A stretch of 64,000 nucleotides of DNA from Certhia americana (Eukaryota > Chordata > Aves > Passeriformes > Certhiidae), in NCBI GenBank assembly GCA_018697195.1, contig CM031860.1, forward strand, positions 63,728,022-63,792,021, written 5' to 3'. The first letter of the stretch is position 1; each line of letters begins with the position of its first letter. The position numbers were made by a program, and so were the translations under genes. Shown piece by piece: positions 48,230 through 60,789 of the stretch. The notes under the pieces were generated by a model. That model did no database searches. It was given only the letters and a program-made list of their open reading frames with translations, and was not told where the DNA came from.

Positions 48230-48462
48230 GGTTAAATGGGATATTGGGAAGAAATTCTTGACTGAGGGTGGGGAGGCCCTGGCACAGGGTGTCCAGAGCA
48301 GCTGTGGCTGCCCCTGGATCCTTGGAAGTGTCCAAGGCCAGGCTGGATGGGTCTTGGAGCAACCTGGGATGGTGGGAGGTGTCCCTGCCCATGGCAGGGG
48401 GTGGAATGAGGTGATTTTTAAGGTCCCTTCCAAACCAAACTGTTCTATGATTCCATGATAAC
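48230..48462 (+). mobile_element. CR1 3'-end fragment
   Basis: Sense-orientation CR1: gggatattgggaagaaattc, then ggctgcccctggatccttgg, then ggtcccttccaaaccaaact and ttctatgattccatgat at the end. The 3' end is complete. Confidence 0.92.
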
Positions 48463-49699
48463 TGCCCCCTTCCTGTGGGAACATGAACTGGAAGTGGGTG
48501 ATTCCCAAGGGTGCTGAGCCTGTCTATGAGCACAGGGAGGCTGAGGGAAGCCAAGTGGTTTGCCTTTACCAGCACTTCCTTCCCGAGTCCATCCTTTAGA
48601 AGGAAGAGGACTCACCTTCGAGCATGGCTGGGTGACCTTCTGTGACCAGGGACACTGGAAATCCACACACTCCACACTGCACCACCTCCCCATCCCACCC
48701 AACTGCTGTGGCCCCTTGGCCTCTCCTGCAGCAGCCTTGCCTCAGAGACAGCAATATTTTGATGCCTGATGCAGAAAATCTGGGGTGAAATGTCCTTTTC
48801 CCCAGCTGTGACAGGCAAACTCCACATGTCCACATCTTACCAAGGTTAGGACGCTCCTAAGTGTTATTATAAATACAATAATTTGTAAAATAACAACTGC
48901 ATTTTCGCACTTGCTCTAGCCAAACCACTCCGTGAACGCCTTCCAGTTAGAGAGAAGAAAAATTGCTCTGAGATAAGCAGCTGAATGGTTAACTAAGACT
49001 AAATTATGGAGGCCTGGCTCTGTTTCTGCCTGGGGAGGTTAATTGTTAACACTCTCCTAACAAAGGCAGACAGACATACCTCGGCACAGTGCCACCACGG
49101 GAGAAGGGAATCAATCATCACTCTTGGGCATGGAAAGCTCCAGCAAAGATCCCCAGAGCAAGGCAGGGCCTTGGCACAGGCGCCATCCCAGGCATGTGGC
49201 TCTGGCAGCACGGGCAGCAAAAGCATCTGAAGGTCAAAAACTGCCCCCCTTGCCAACTGTGGTAACAGGTGTGCCCCTGACCTTCATCAGTCAGGTTTGT
49301 TTGTGTGAGCTTTAACGAGCCAGCAATTACTGACACCATAAAACCCGTGCTGTGTTCTGTTGTTTTTATAGGGGCAGGGCCTACACCTGCCCTGTGGGTA
49401 CAGCTGGGCTTGGCTCTCCCAGTTTGTTGGCAGCGCTGCCAAGGGGTTGGTTTGGCTGGAGGAGAAAAAGTCAGCGTGTCCTGGGGTGGTGGAACAGGTT
49501 AGAAATGGTGGGGAAAGAGTGGCTGTGATAATTTCAGCTTCATCCAGGAAGATACGTGGAGTGGGAAGAGGACAGGAACGGGATGATAGCAGTGAGGACA
49601 CAGACCTCGTAGGGAGCAAAATCATCTGTGTCCTGTGAGGCATTAACAAGCCCTGGGGAAAAACCACCACTGAAACCTACAACTTGCAGTTGCACTTGT

Positions 49700-50370
49700 A
49701 GAATCATAGAGTCACAGAATTATTCAGGTTGGGAAAACTCTCTAACACCATGGGGTCCAACTGTTCCAAGGCCACTACTAAATCATGTGCCCAAGTGCCA
49801 CATCCACACAGCTTTTAAATCCCTTCAGAGATGGGACTCCACCACTGCCCTGGGCAGCTGTGCCAGGGATGGACACCCTTTCTGTGAAGAAATTTTCCCT
49901 AATATCGAGTCTAAACCTCTCCTGTTTAGAGGCTGTTCCCTCTTGTCCTCTTAGTTTCACATGCAGGTTGCAGTCACATCCCTCTTCCTCACCTTTTCTT
50001 GTACATCATGTTCTCCAAAAAGGCCACTCAGCTACTGCTCTGCCTCCTGTGTGTCCCAGGCCAACCCTTGCCACCTCCTTATGGCCATGCTGGACCCAAA
50101 CCTGTCTGAGAGTTCCTCCACTGGGATTGATTCAAGAGGCAGGGACACCACAGCTCCCCTCCCACCTGGTTCCAGTGCCTCCTGTTCTACACCCTTCTCA
50201 AGTTGCTCACTCTGAAGAAGGGAACAGAATGAGCTTTTCTTGTCTCTCAGAGGCATTTTTTCCAGCCCTCAAGTAACCCTTGTGGCTCTTTTCTGCACTT
50301 CCTCCTACTCCTTTCCCCCTATCCTGGCTTGGTGGCTGCCAGGTTTTCCTCCACCACTGGAACACAGCAC
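49700..50370 (-). mobile_element. Longer CR1 fragment
   Basis: Begins with agaatcatagagtcacagaa and passes through gtgcccaagtgccacatcca and ccctgggcagctgtgccagg. It extends about 650 bp into the upstream 3' UTR region, the longest minus-sense copy in the window. Confidence 0.8.
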
Positions 50371-51539
50371 AAACACACTTGAACCTGTCTGCAAAAACAT
50401 GCAGATCTCGAGCTTTTCAACCACAAGCTTTTTCCACAGCCAAAAGCCACATGAAGTCAGAAGAACAACTCCTGCTCCTTCCCGAGGACACAGGCCTCTC
50501 TTCTCCCATTTATCCCTGCACTGCAAATCTGCTTCTCCCCATTCAGAGCTAAAAGGCAAACTCAGGAAGGCAGGTTGGAGGGTCAAGTAGTGGCAAATCC
50601 TTGCAGCTACCCTCTTGGGCTGTGGGGCTGCTGTGTATCTGCACATTTTCCATCCTTCTGTGCAAAGGATTTATGGTTGGATTTACTTTTGGACACAATC
50701 CTGAGTAACATGCCCTAGGACACCCTGCTGGAGCAGGGAGGTTGGATTTGGACTGCCCAGCATGGTAGTCCTGCCTAGGAACATCCAATCTGGGAATGTG
50801 GGGACTGTCCTGTCCCTCTGTGACCCCCTTCCACTTTCCAGCTCTGCACCTGGGAGCGCTGAGGGATCTGCACAGAGATCTGCAGCATCCTCTGGATAAC
50901 TGGGCCCAGTTCAAAGGCCTCAGCCCTCCCAGAACAAACCCATTTCTGGGACAGGAGGACCATGCTTCGCTTTTCTCTCCTGAAAACGTGGCAGCATCAG
51001 GAGGGGGTGGCAGGATTAGGGGCAGGCAGGTCCCAGTTTTGGGGGCTGTGCTTCCTCAGGCTGCTGTGGGAAATAAAAGTGAGCCGGCTTAGAAACATTT
51101 CCTTTTCCTTTCCGCCTGCTAATGAGATAATTACAGCCTTTTGTATTCTGGGAAACTACTTTCTCATTATGGGGGCCGCATCAGCTATTTACATAATAAG
51201 CCTGAAACAAAGGAGATGAGATGAAAAGACCCAGGCAGCTCTTCGGGGGAGCTCTTGTTGAGCTGCCAAGGGACAGCCCGGCAGGATGACAGATTCCTGC
51301 ATCCCAAAGCTCCTCAGGTCTGGAGTGGGTGGCAGCACTTGATTCAGGATGTCCCCAGCATGGGATGCTCTTTGCTCTCAGCTGTGAGGGTCCCCAGGAT
51401 CCTCAGAACCAGTTCTTTCTTAAACCTCTCATTGCAATTCCTGATGCCAAAGGATTTGGGAGGGTGGCCATGAATGCCGACCCACATCAAGGAGAGTCAT
51501 GACAGCATTTGTGGGGTTCACAGTGGCACCTGGGGATGA

Positions 51540-52010
51540 GCCCCACCACCAGAGGATGTTTGGTACCAAACTGGCCCGTCCCTTGTCCCATCTGCTGTGT
51601 CCCAGTTTCCTCCAGCTGAGGTCAAGAGACATTCTGGGTACCAACTTGTCCCATCCCATATCCCGTATCCCATATCCCATATCCCATATCCCTGTTCCTT
51701 GTTTCACTTTCTGACTGAAGAACATGATGGGTACCAGACTGATGGGTCCCAGTACATTTCCCTGTTCCCCCAGCTGGCCAAGGGATGCATTAGTTACAAA
51801 CCTGTCCCATCCCATTTCCATTTCCCATTTCCCATTTCCATTTCCCATTTCCCATTTCTCCATCCCCCCAGCTGGCCAGCCTCACCCCACGTCCCAGTTC
51901 CCTGTCCCCACAGCTGACTAGGGGAACACTGGGTACCAAACTGTCCCATCCCACATGCCGGTGCCCTGTCCCCCAGCTGGCCAAGGAACTCTCTGTGTCC
52001 CAAACTGTCC
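51540..52010. repeat. Compound minisatellite with CCCAT(AT/TT)-type microsatellites
   Basis: Degenerate units built on gggtaccaaactgtcccatccc and cccccagctggccaaggga recur about every 90 bp. Inside them are short runs of cccata (51655-51690) and cccattt/ccattt (51808-51858). Confidence 0.8.
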
Positions 52011-53329
52011 CTGCCAGCTTCGCCACCTCCCTTCCCCAATAAAGGCCCCATTGTTCTCCCCGACAAAGCCTGAACAGTGCAGCCTGCTCCACCTTCCCTG
52101 GCCAGTCCTCCCACTCTGCTATCAGTTTTCCTCCCTCAGTTGGTCGCTGTGTTTAAGGGACACAGTCCGCTGCCGCCCTGTCCCCAACCCCAGGACGTGG
52201 CAGGATGGGGAGTCATGGCAAAGCACAGCCACAATCTGCTCTGTGGGGCACATGGCCTTGGCTCTGTGCCCTCCTGCTTGTCCCTCCTTCCCTCTCAGCT
52301 TCCTGAGGGTGTTCCTGGAATGGACACCCTGCCACAGCTTCTTGGAAACCCTTACTGACAGTAAATCAATCTGGGCATGGCTATTGCTCATCCTGAACAA
52401 GCTGCTCCACCTGCCCCAAGCCCACCTCCTCTATCCCAGCTCCTCATCTCTGGGTGTGCCCAGTTTTAATCGACAGGATTTTCTGGATCCAAAAAAGCAG
52501 GCAGAGTGGAATTAAAAGCCAAGCACCTGGCAGGCTGTGCCAGTCTTGAGCTGTTCTAGTAAAGGGAGAAATCAAAATTATTCTGGAGGCTGCAGTGAGG
52601 TGGGCAAAGCCCCAGAGAAACCTCGGCAGGTGATGTGGAGGTGTGACAGGGTACATTTGTACAGTCCCAGAGAGGCTTTTTCGTCTCATCCTTGGAGGTT
52701 TTCAAGCCCTGAATGGACCAGGCAGAACCCACCAGCAGCAAGATGACCTGGAGAGCTCCTGGGGTCCTTTCCACTAGGAATTGTCCTGCCATGGAGTTTT
52801 TTGCAAGCCACACTGGATATCCACCAGCATTCCCCTGGCCAGAGTCCTCATCCTCAGGGGGAATTTCTTCCCCCTTTTCCCCATCTGCTCTCAGAGCTTT
52901 GGATCCAGGCTGGCATCCTCCAGGATGCACCTGAGGGCAGATAAGAAGGATTTCTCATGACCTACCTTATCTGTCCCCATCATCCCAAGGGGCAGCAGGA
53001 CAGGATGGTTTCAAGCTCAGCCCAAACTGCCATCCCAAATCCCATGTGTCCATCAGGAAGGGCTCATCCATGGTCTCATCTGACTGCCCCCAGAAGATAC
53101 TTAGGGCCAGCTGTGTCATTGTCCCCAGTGAGGTCCCGATGGCAACCCCTGCCCAGAACAGCACCAGCTTTGGTGGCTCCCTGGATTCCCACAGCACAGG
53201 GAAAAGGCAGTTTGATGGAGCAGCCTCAGTGCTGGCTGCAGCCCTGAGGGTCTGGGATGCCCCATGCCATGGGCTGGACTGCTTGGGGTCATCCATGCCC
53301 TGTGTGCCTCAGTTTCCCCTTGTTAAGGG

Positions 53330-53510
53330 GCTGCCGGTGGGATCCAGGGTGAGATTTCCCCACCCTGAACAATCCATCTCTGTGCACCCCATCTCTGCTC
53401 TGACCTCCTGGTGCAAGCAGAGCCCAGCAGGTACATCCCATCCCTAAAAAACACCTGGAAAGGGTCCCACTGACTCAGCCTTGCTTTAATCCACTGAAAA
53501 TCCTGTGGTG
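53330..53510. repeat. Diverged direct duplication, copy A
   Basis: Aligns by eye with 54200-54375: shared tttccccaccctga, caccccatctctgctc, aagggtcccac, ctcagccttgc and taatccac in the same order. Copy A lacks the CpGs of copy B. Confidence 0.75.
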
Positions 53511-53929
53511 GATTTTCATCTCCAGGTGGCTGGAGATGAGATGCTGACAGATGAGCCCGTGGGACTCCCCAGCACAGGGGATATGGGGAAGCTCCTGATC
53601 ACCACAGAAAGTGTCCCAGCACAGAGCTCCATCCCTTCCCTGGCTCCCCACATCTGCCTGAGCATCCTCACACGTCCCCACATCCCAAATCTCAGGGATC
53701 CCAATGTGCTCCCCTGCTCCATGTCCCCAAATGCCAGGAGGACACCCCCTCTTTGTCACCAGACCCCCCCTGCACGATTTAAACCCTTGCCCTGAGCGGG
53801 GTTCTTTGTGGGGAGGCTGATCCTGCCTTTTGGGATGAGCCATCACCCCCAGAGCTGTTCCGAGGAGCCGTCCCCACGAGCTCTGCCTGGCTCTGTAATC
53901 CCCAAACTTTGTCCAAACCTCTGTCCCCG

Positions 53930-54720
53930 CAGGAAGGACAACGAGGGGACCCGCCACCGGCTGCCACCCGCCACCCCCGCCGCCAGCCCGGCGGTGATTT
54001 ATCATTAACTCACCCCAAGGAATTTCTTGGGCGTGGAGCCAGCCCGGGAAGTGCTCGCTCCTCCCCGGACACCAAGCTTGGAGCAAGCCCCCATGGTGGC
54101 TCGTCCCCACTGCCGGAATCAGCCAAAGCGGAGTGATGCCCTAAAATCCGCCGGGCTGCAAGGTCTCGGTGCTGGGGGGGGTTTCAGCTGGATCCCCAGG
54201 GGGGTTTGTAGAAGGGGAAACCGCAGCTTTCCCCACCCTGAGCCACCCAGCTGCGCGCACCCCATCTCTGCTCCCACCCCCGCGGCGAGCGCAGCTCGGT
54301 GTCCCCCCCAAAAAATATCACCTGCGAAGGGTCCCACCAGCTCAGCCTTGCACTAATCCACCGAAATTCCTCCGCTCCCCCGCCCGGCCCCAAACAAAGA
54401 CACCCAGCCAGAGGAGGAAGGAGAGGAAAGGGAAGATCCCACAAAAAGCCGGCACCCACCGCGATTTACCTGGGCAGCCCAGGGGTGCATCCTGCAGCTC
54501 CCCATCCTCCGCCGACCGCGGAATTCATTGTTTCCCGGCGTGGTATCCCGGGAAAAAGTCCAAAATAATACCTGCGGAGAGCAACCTGCTGCTGGGCTGG
54601 GGCCAAGGGCTGCCCTTCGCTCGGTGGGATTGGCCACGGCGCCCGCAGGAGCTTAACTCTTTGTGCCCACCTCCGGCAGGGGTTTGGGGAAGGGATGGCT
54701 CCGTCTTCCTCAAAAGGGAA
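53930..54720 (-). promoter_or_regulatory. LZTS3: CpG-rich block, probable LZTS3 promoter and 5' exon(s)
   Basis: A GC- and CpG-rich block in otherwise CpG-poor DNA, 9 kb upstream of the LZTS3 coding start. On the minus strand a CCAAT box lies at 54633-54629, about 80-160 bp ahead of a good donor CCCAG|gtaaat (gt at 54469-54468), framing a candidate first exon of about 54470-54550. A second donor-like GCAG|gtgata lies at 54322/54321-54320. The first coding exon has an acceptor at 45387-45386, so an upstream exon is required. Linkage to LZTS3 is inferred. Confidence 0.5.
54200..54375. repeat. Diverged direct duplication, copy B
   Basis: Partner of 53330-53510, about 870 bp away, lying inside the CpG-rich block. 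Confidence 0.75.
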
Positions 54721-54739
54721 TTTGGGGCTGGTGGTTTGT

Positions 54740-55600
54740 TGTAGCTGAAATGGGAACTTTGGAGTCGGACGCTGGGTTTTCCTGAAATAAGGATTTGGAG
54801 TTGGCCTTTTTCTAGTTTCAGATGGGGATTTTGGGGTCTGACGGCTTCTTTCTGCTCAAATAGGGATTTGTGGATTTGGAAGGTTTTGGGGGTTTGCTCA
54901 AATAGGGATTTGTGGATTTAGAAGGTTTTGGGGTTTGTTCAAATAAGGATTTGGGTTTCAGGGGCTTGTTTTTGCTCAAACAGGCAATTTGGGGTCAGAC
55001 CATGTGTTTTTCTTCAAATGGGAATTTCGGGGTCTGACAGCTTGATTTTGCATTGAGAAAGTTTTGAGGGTCCGTCAGCTTGTTTTGCTGAACTGGAATT
55101 TTGGGATCTGACTGTTGGGTTCTTTTGTTTTGACACTTCTTTTCTCAAATAGGGAATTTCAGGCTCTTAAAACTTGGTTTTGCCCAAATAAGGAACTTGA
55201 GATTCGATTTGCTCAAACAGGGATTTTGGGATCAGGCAGCTGGGGTTTGGGTTATTTTTCAAAAAGGGAATTTTGGGATCTGATGGCTTGGTTTTTCTCA
55301 AATGGAGATTTTAGGATCAGGTAACTTATTTTGGCTATAGGGGGATTTTGGGGTCTGGCAGCTAGGTTTTCCTCCAACAGAGATTTGGGGTCTGACTGCC
55401 TGTTTTGGTTTTTGTTTGTTTGTTTTTCAAAAGGGAGTTTTAGGGTCTGGGGGCTTGTTTTGGTACTAGTAGAGATTTGGGGCTTTAACAGCTGGGCTTT
55501 TTTCAAACGGAATTTTGGGTTCTGTCAAATTGGGCTTTTTTTTTTTTTTTTTCAAGTGGGGATTGCTCAAAACAGCTCATTTTCACTCAAACAAATTTTA
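54740..55600. repeat. Degenerate T/G-rich minisatellite
   Basis: Units built on gctcaaatagggatttgggg and ggtctgacggcttgtttt recur irregularly, about every 50-65 bp. Flanked by the CpG-rich block on one side. Confidence 0.85.
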
Positions 55601-55744
55601 GGATCTTTCTATCAGGAGACCCTTCTCAACTTTCCCATCCTCCTGGGGCTGCTTCCCAGCTGTGTGGCTGAAATGAAAGGCTGTGAAGCACTCTCAGAGA
55701 ACTCTCTCAGAGAATTGGACGGATGGGATGAATGGGATGAAGCA

Positions 55745-55925
55745 GCCATAGAAACCCAGAATTTAAGGACGGGATCTCAAACCTCATCTCATTCCAACCC
55801 CTACCGCGGGCAGGGACATCTCTTCTGCTATCCCAGGTTGCTCCAAACTCCACCCAGCTGGCCAAAAACTGGACCTGGATGCTGCCCTCCTTCCTTTCCA
55901 TTATTCAGAGCAGAGCCCTGATGGC
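55745..55925 (-). mobile_element. CR1 3'-end fragment
   Basis: Reads ctcattccaacccctaccgc, ggcagggacatctcttctgc, then caggttgctccaaactccac; a diverged reverse-complement CR1. Confidence 0.75.
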
Positions 55926-58900
55926 CCAGAGCTCCTTTTCCCACTTTCCCAGCTGCCAGCGCTGCGGCAGGAGAGCAATCAGCCTTCCCATCGGGGGCCG
56001 TCCAGCCTCAGCACTTACCCTGGATTATTTGCAGTCGTGGAGGGAGGGAAATAAATCCACACAAAGCTACCACTAATTTAGACACATTTTCTCAAGTGAA
56101 TTTTCTATTGGCAGGATGTCTGGGGATCAAAGGAGTCGCCGGTGTTGGTGGGCAAATAACAGTGAGAGCAGTAAAACAGCAATAATGCCAGAATAATCAA
56201 ATATGGGTTAATGTGCATTTAGACCAGGGCAAAATGCACTGCTGGGGTGCACGGGGAAGCTGTAAATTATACCAAAATGCATTCCTGTGGAGATTCAAGC
56301 TCTTAATTTCGCCCTTGAGCTCCAGAAGCAGAGAATTCTGACAAATAGGCTGGGTTTGGAATCTGTGTAAACCTTGGAAGTAGCCACACAGACAGAGAGC
56401 CCTTTCCTCCCTCCCTGGCTCTGCTCTGGCAATAAGCAGAGTTGGCTCAGGAGCTCTGCTGGGACGTGGACCCTTCCCAGCAGTGGGATTTTGGGGAAGC
56501 TGCCTGGCAGGGAGCTGCAGCAGGCACAGATCTCACAGGAGACAGGCAGTTTCCTGACACTGCAGCTGGTGGAGTTCGTGCTCATGCTCCCTTTGGGAGC
56601 TGAGTTATGTCTTAGCGCTTCCCACAGATGAATAAATCATGATAGGAGAGATTTTGGAGAAGGCTGGAAAATCCAGAATAACCCGTGCTCCTGGCGCTCT
56701 CAGGTGGGGCGTAAACTTTTGAACCCCCAGCTCCCATTTCTAACCCAGGGCTCGGGTGGCTGAGCCAGGAACATCTTTGCCCACCCAGCTCACCTCCAGC
56801 AGAGCCCCTCCATCACCTCTGAGAGCCAACAGAGATCCCCTTGTTCTCACCCAGCACCCCTTTGTGTCAGGGCTCCTGTCACCACAGCTGGTGGCACCCA
56901 GGCCACCGTGTTTCCCACAGGACACAATCACCAGAACTTGGTCTCAGCCCTTTGTGGGGTTTATCCTTTTCTGCTCTGCCCTTTTTGGGTGGCCATGGTC
57001 AAACTGTGTCACTCAGACCCAACCACCTGAGGTGACCTCAAGCCTGATACTACAGGGCTGGGTTTACCCACCTAAAAAGCCTTCCCTACCCAGCCATGAT
57101 CACCTCACTCTGTCTTGGGGCTGAGGCTTTGAACATCCACCCAAAGCTTTCTTCCTCTTGAAGAAAGGAAAAAATCTACTCTTCCAGTGTCCAAACTCTC
57201 TGTTCCAATGTCCTTCTGTTTCCTTTCCCCCTTTCCTTGCAGGAGTGGCAGCCCCCTGGCTGGGTGATTTCCATTCTCTTGGAGCCATTCCATTTCAAGA
57301 TCCCCAAGCTCTCTGAGGTCCTTGGACTGCACCTGCAGGATTGGTTCAGTGTTCTTTGCACTGATCAGAGAAGGAGGAAAACATCAGGTGCTGTGAGGTC
57401 TGAAGGAGTATCAGTGGTCTGGGACCATTCCCCAGGGAACACGGATGGAAAGCACTGATGTGCTCGGGCATGTGGCAAGGTGGAGGAGGAGATGGGAATG
57501 GGAACAGAGACAGGAGCTCCCTGCACTGGGATTTCTTCCCTGAAAGCTCTGGGGAGCTGCTTTTCAGTACAAGATATCCCAGTGTGCGCAAGAGCCTCCC
57601 TGCTCTCTTCACCCAGGCTCTTTTATTTAGAGGGAAGATAATTTTTAAAGCTTTGAGAAGCAGAAAAAAACCCCTAAATAAGGGTATCCTGGCTGTTGAA
57701 CACACTTTGAGGCCATCAATGAAGTGGCATCTCCATCCCAGGGTGTCTGAGTGCCTTGGCTGGGCAATGCAAGGCCAGCCTGGTCTGGTGATGGAGACAG
57801 TTCTGAATTTGTGCTGAAGGCCTCCAGAGGTTTCCAACCAGCACCACAACAACCTAAGCCCAGCTCAGACCTCAGCTGTCAACTCACTGTGCCTGTAAGT
57901 GCCTGACATCCCTCAGGCTGGACACTGAAACCAGAATTCCTTCAGTACCTCCTTGCCAGGCTCTGTCTGAAGCTCTTCCCACTCTCTGTTATTAAGGCAG
58001 AGATTTCCAGGCTGGTTTTCAGAGGGAAGACTCTATTTTCTGTGACAGTCAATAGGTGGGGAGCATCCAAGTTGTGTTTATGGAGAAATGCTGCCTTGCC
58101 TGATTTGTTGTGAGTGCCCTGCAGGGATCACAGGGACCACAGCCAAAGTGCAGGATGGGGTTGGTAGGGGAGCATGACTGCCCCATGCCAGGAAATCCAA
58201 CCTTTCCACGGGGAAAGGTGATAAAATCCCCAGCAGCCTGCACAGCCTGAGCTGGCTCTGTGGCTGAGCTCCCAGAAGAAATGTAAGGATGACACCCAGA
58301 GTTTGTTTGTGCAAGAAGAAACTGGTTATGTGATAAAACAAATGTGATAAACACCTGGGGGTTCACCAGCACAGGGATATCCCACTGGTCTGGAAGTTAA
58401 AATGCTGGGAAAGGCCCTTCCTGCTCATTAAGTGGAATAATTTGAGCCTGTGTGAGACCTCTTCATACCCACACAGAGCTGGGGATGGGAGAGGACCTTC
58501 TCCAAGCTGCCACAGAAGATGACAGAGGGTCCTGAGGCTGGGATGACCCCAAAAGCTGGGTTGATGCCAGCTGCTGCAGCAGGGGACACCTTCCATCTCC
58601 AATCCATGACATCTGCCTGCTCAGCTTGAGCCAGCAAGAACAAGCCAAAAAACTCTGGTTTATGTCATCTAGAAGGATGGTTTCCTATTCTGGAAAAAAA
58701 CATCCCTGCTGGAATAAGCTGTCTCCTCCTGTACCAGCACAGAGCTGACAAAGCCTCGCAGTGCTGGCATGCCACAGCCTGGTGCATGGGCCAGGTCTTG
58801 CCATAAATCAGGAGAGGCTCCTGCATCTCCACCTGTGGGTGCTGGAAGCCCAGAGCGTGTGCTGGGTGTCCTGGCCATGGGATTTGGGTCAGGTCTGAGC

Positions 58901-58960
58901 TGCCTGGGGGGGACGATGTGAATTCTCAGGTTTCCCAAATAATGTCTAGATGAGAGAGTA
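55926..58960. other. Intergenic
   Basis: No gene recognised. The stretch 56040-56300 is AT-rich and complex, possibly a conserved non-coding element; the rest shows nothing nameable. Confidence 0.45.
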
Positions 58961-58969
58961 GTGGAATTA

Positions 58970-59260
58970 TAGAATCACCATGGAATGGTTTGGATTGGGA
59001 AGGGACCTTAAAGATCATCCGGTTCCAACCCTTTGCCATGGGCAGGGACACTTTCCACTATCCCAGGTTGCTCCAAGCCCCATCCAGCCTGGCCTTGGAC
59101 ACTTCCAGGGATCCAGGGACAGCCACAGCTTCTCTGGGCAACCTGTGCCAGGGCCTCAGAGGGGAGGTAAATCCTAATATTTAATCTAAATCTCTCATCT
59201 TTTAGTTTAAAACTATTCCTTAAGCATCGCTGGGTGATTATCCAGAATGAAGGAATCAAA
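58970..59260 (-). mobile_element. CR1 3'-end fragment
   Basis: Starts tagaatcaccatggaatggt, then gccatgggcagggacacttt and cttccagggatccagggaca; reverse-complement CR1 with its terminus. Confidence 0.92.
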
Positions 59261-59510
59261 CCTCCCATTCACAGTCCCAAAGCATCAGGACAGGCCTGGT
59301 AAAAATAAATTGAAGCAAATGAGCTTGCAGCCAGGAAGGCCAGAATTCCACTGAAATCACCAGAGGTGTTCAAGGATCCTGTTTGGAAGTGCCCTTTCTG
59401 TCCAAATCAGGAATTAGGGATTTGTCACAGCCCCCTTGGCTTGGGGTGGGAGGTTTTTGTCAGGGAAGAACATCAGGCTCAGGACTAATTTGTGAGTGCT
59501 TATGTTGTCC

Positions 59511-59588
59511 CATCCATCTCCATCTCCATCTCCATCTCCATCTCCATCTCCATCTCATCTCCATCTCCATCTCATCTCCATCTCCATC
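59511..59588. repeat. (CCATCT)n microsatellite
   Basis: About thirteen hexamer units with occasional loss of a C. Confidence 0.97.
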
Positions 59589-60616
59589 GTGGCCAACCTG
59601 TGCTCTGGGGAAGAATTTCTGGCTGAGTGGCTTCAGCAGAAGCAGAGCCATGAGAATCCTCAAGTCATGAGAAAGATCTTCTGGAGGGGCAGTGGAACAC
59701 TGAGCAGGAAGCCTGGAGCACCCCTTTGGTGGCTCCCAGGCGTCTCTGGGTAGGACACAAGGTTGACAATGCCTTTCCAGGCCACAAGGACTCAGCTGAC
59801 ACAGCCCATGGACCACAGGGAGGGATTTGGCTGTCTGGAAATGAGCAGGGGCTGAAATGCCACCTGAATGATGGCCCTGGATTCCTGGGAATTTGGAATT
59901 TGCAGTTAATAAATGACCTGAGTGCTGCAAACACATCCCCCAGGTATTGCCTCCCCCATGGCTCTTTGTCCTCAGAGGAATTCGGGTATTCCCTGCCCTG
60001 AGGACAAATTCTTTTGCAGTCACTGGCACTGATCTGTGACTGTGGGTGAACCAATGATTTTGCCTCCAGTTCTGCTCCAGCCACCATCTCCTTGGCTTCC
60101 TTTTCTTTAGGCTGGGTGGCCAATTCCCCCATTTCCCAACTCTGAACTCTGCTTCCCAGCCACTGAGGGATTCAGCCTTGTTCATCTCCAGGCTCATCCT
60201 CCTCAATCCATGCCCTGGCTCGGACGCCATGCAGAGAAAAAAAGAAGGAAAAGTCTTCAGATTTGCAACTTTGGTAGAATCAGGATGGCCCAGAACTAGG
60301 AATCACCCCTCTGCATCACATATTAATCCTTAGAAACAGCCAGGAAGGATCCAGGTTTGGCCAGGAAGAGCGATGGAAGAGGGTAGGAGCACAGAAGTGC
60401 ACAGCCAAAATATGTGCTGCCTGTACAGGGTGATGCCTCCAGACTGCTTTCCAACCCTTTTCCCTGGATATTTGTGGCCAAGGCAGGGTTTTACTGGTCA
60501 TACCAGGGGATTGTGTCCCCCCCAAGCAGCACTGGTGGTGAGGGAAGGCTCTGTCCTGGAGATGGCTTGGACCTCAGTGGCCTGTGGGCAGTGGGACAGA
60601 GTGACTTCGAAGTGAC

Positions 60617-60785
60617 AAAATGGAAAACCTTGGCAAAGATCCACAGGCAAGAAGGAAAACCTCAGAAAGGATCCACAGGCAAGAAGGAAAACCTCAGAAA
60701 GGATCCACAGGCAAAAAGGAGAACCTCAGAAAGGATCCACAGGCAAGAAGGAAAACCTCAGAAAGGATCCCCAGGCAGAAATCCC
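60617..60785. repeat. 32-bp minisatellite, about five copies
   Basis: Units gaaaacctcagaaaggatcc plus acaggcaagaag recur at a 32-bp step with very few differences, so the array is young. Confidence 0.95.
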
Positions 60786-60789
60786 TCTT

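Larger units (their letters stand above)
45388..53300. other. LZTS3 5' intron / upstream region
   Basis: No coding gene is supported. It holds CR1 copies at 46868, 48230 and 49700, a minisatellite at 51540-52010, and AT-rich candidate regulatory stretches at 48850-49060 and 51090-51225. If the 54-kb block is the LZTS3 promoter, all of this is LZTS3 intron 1. Confidence 0.45.
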
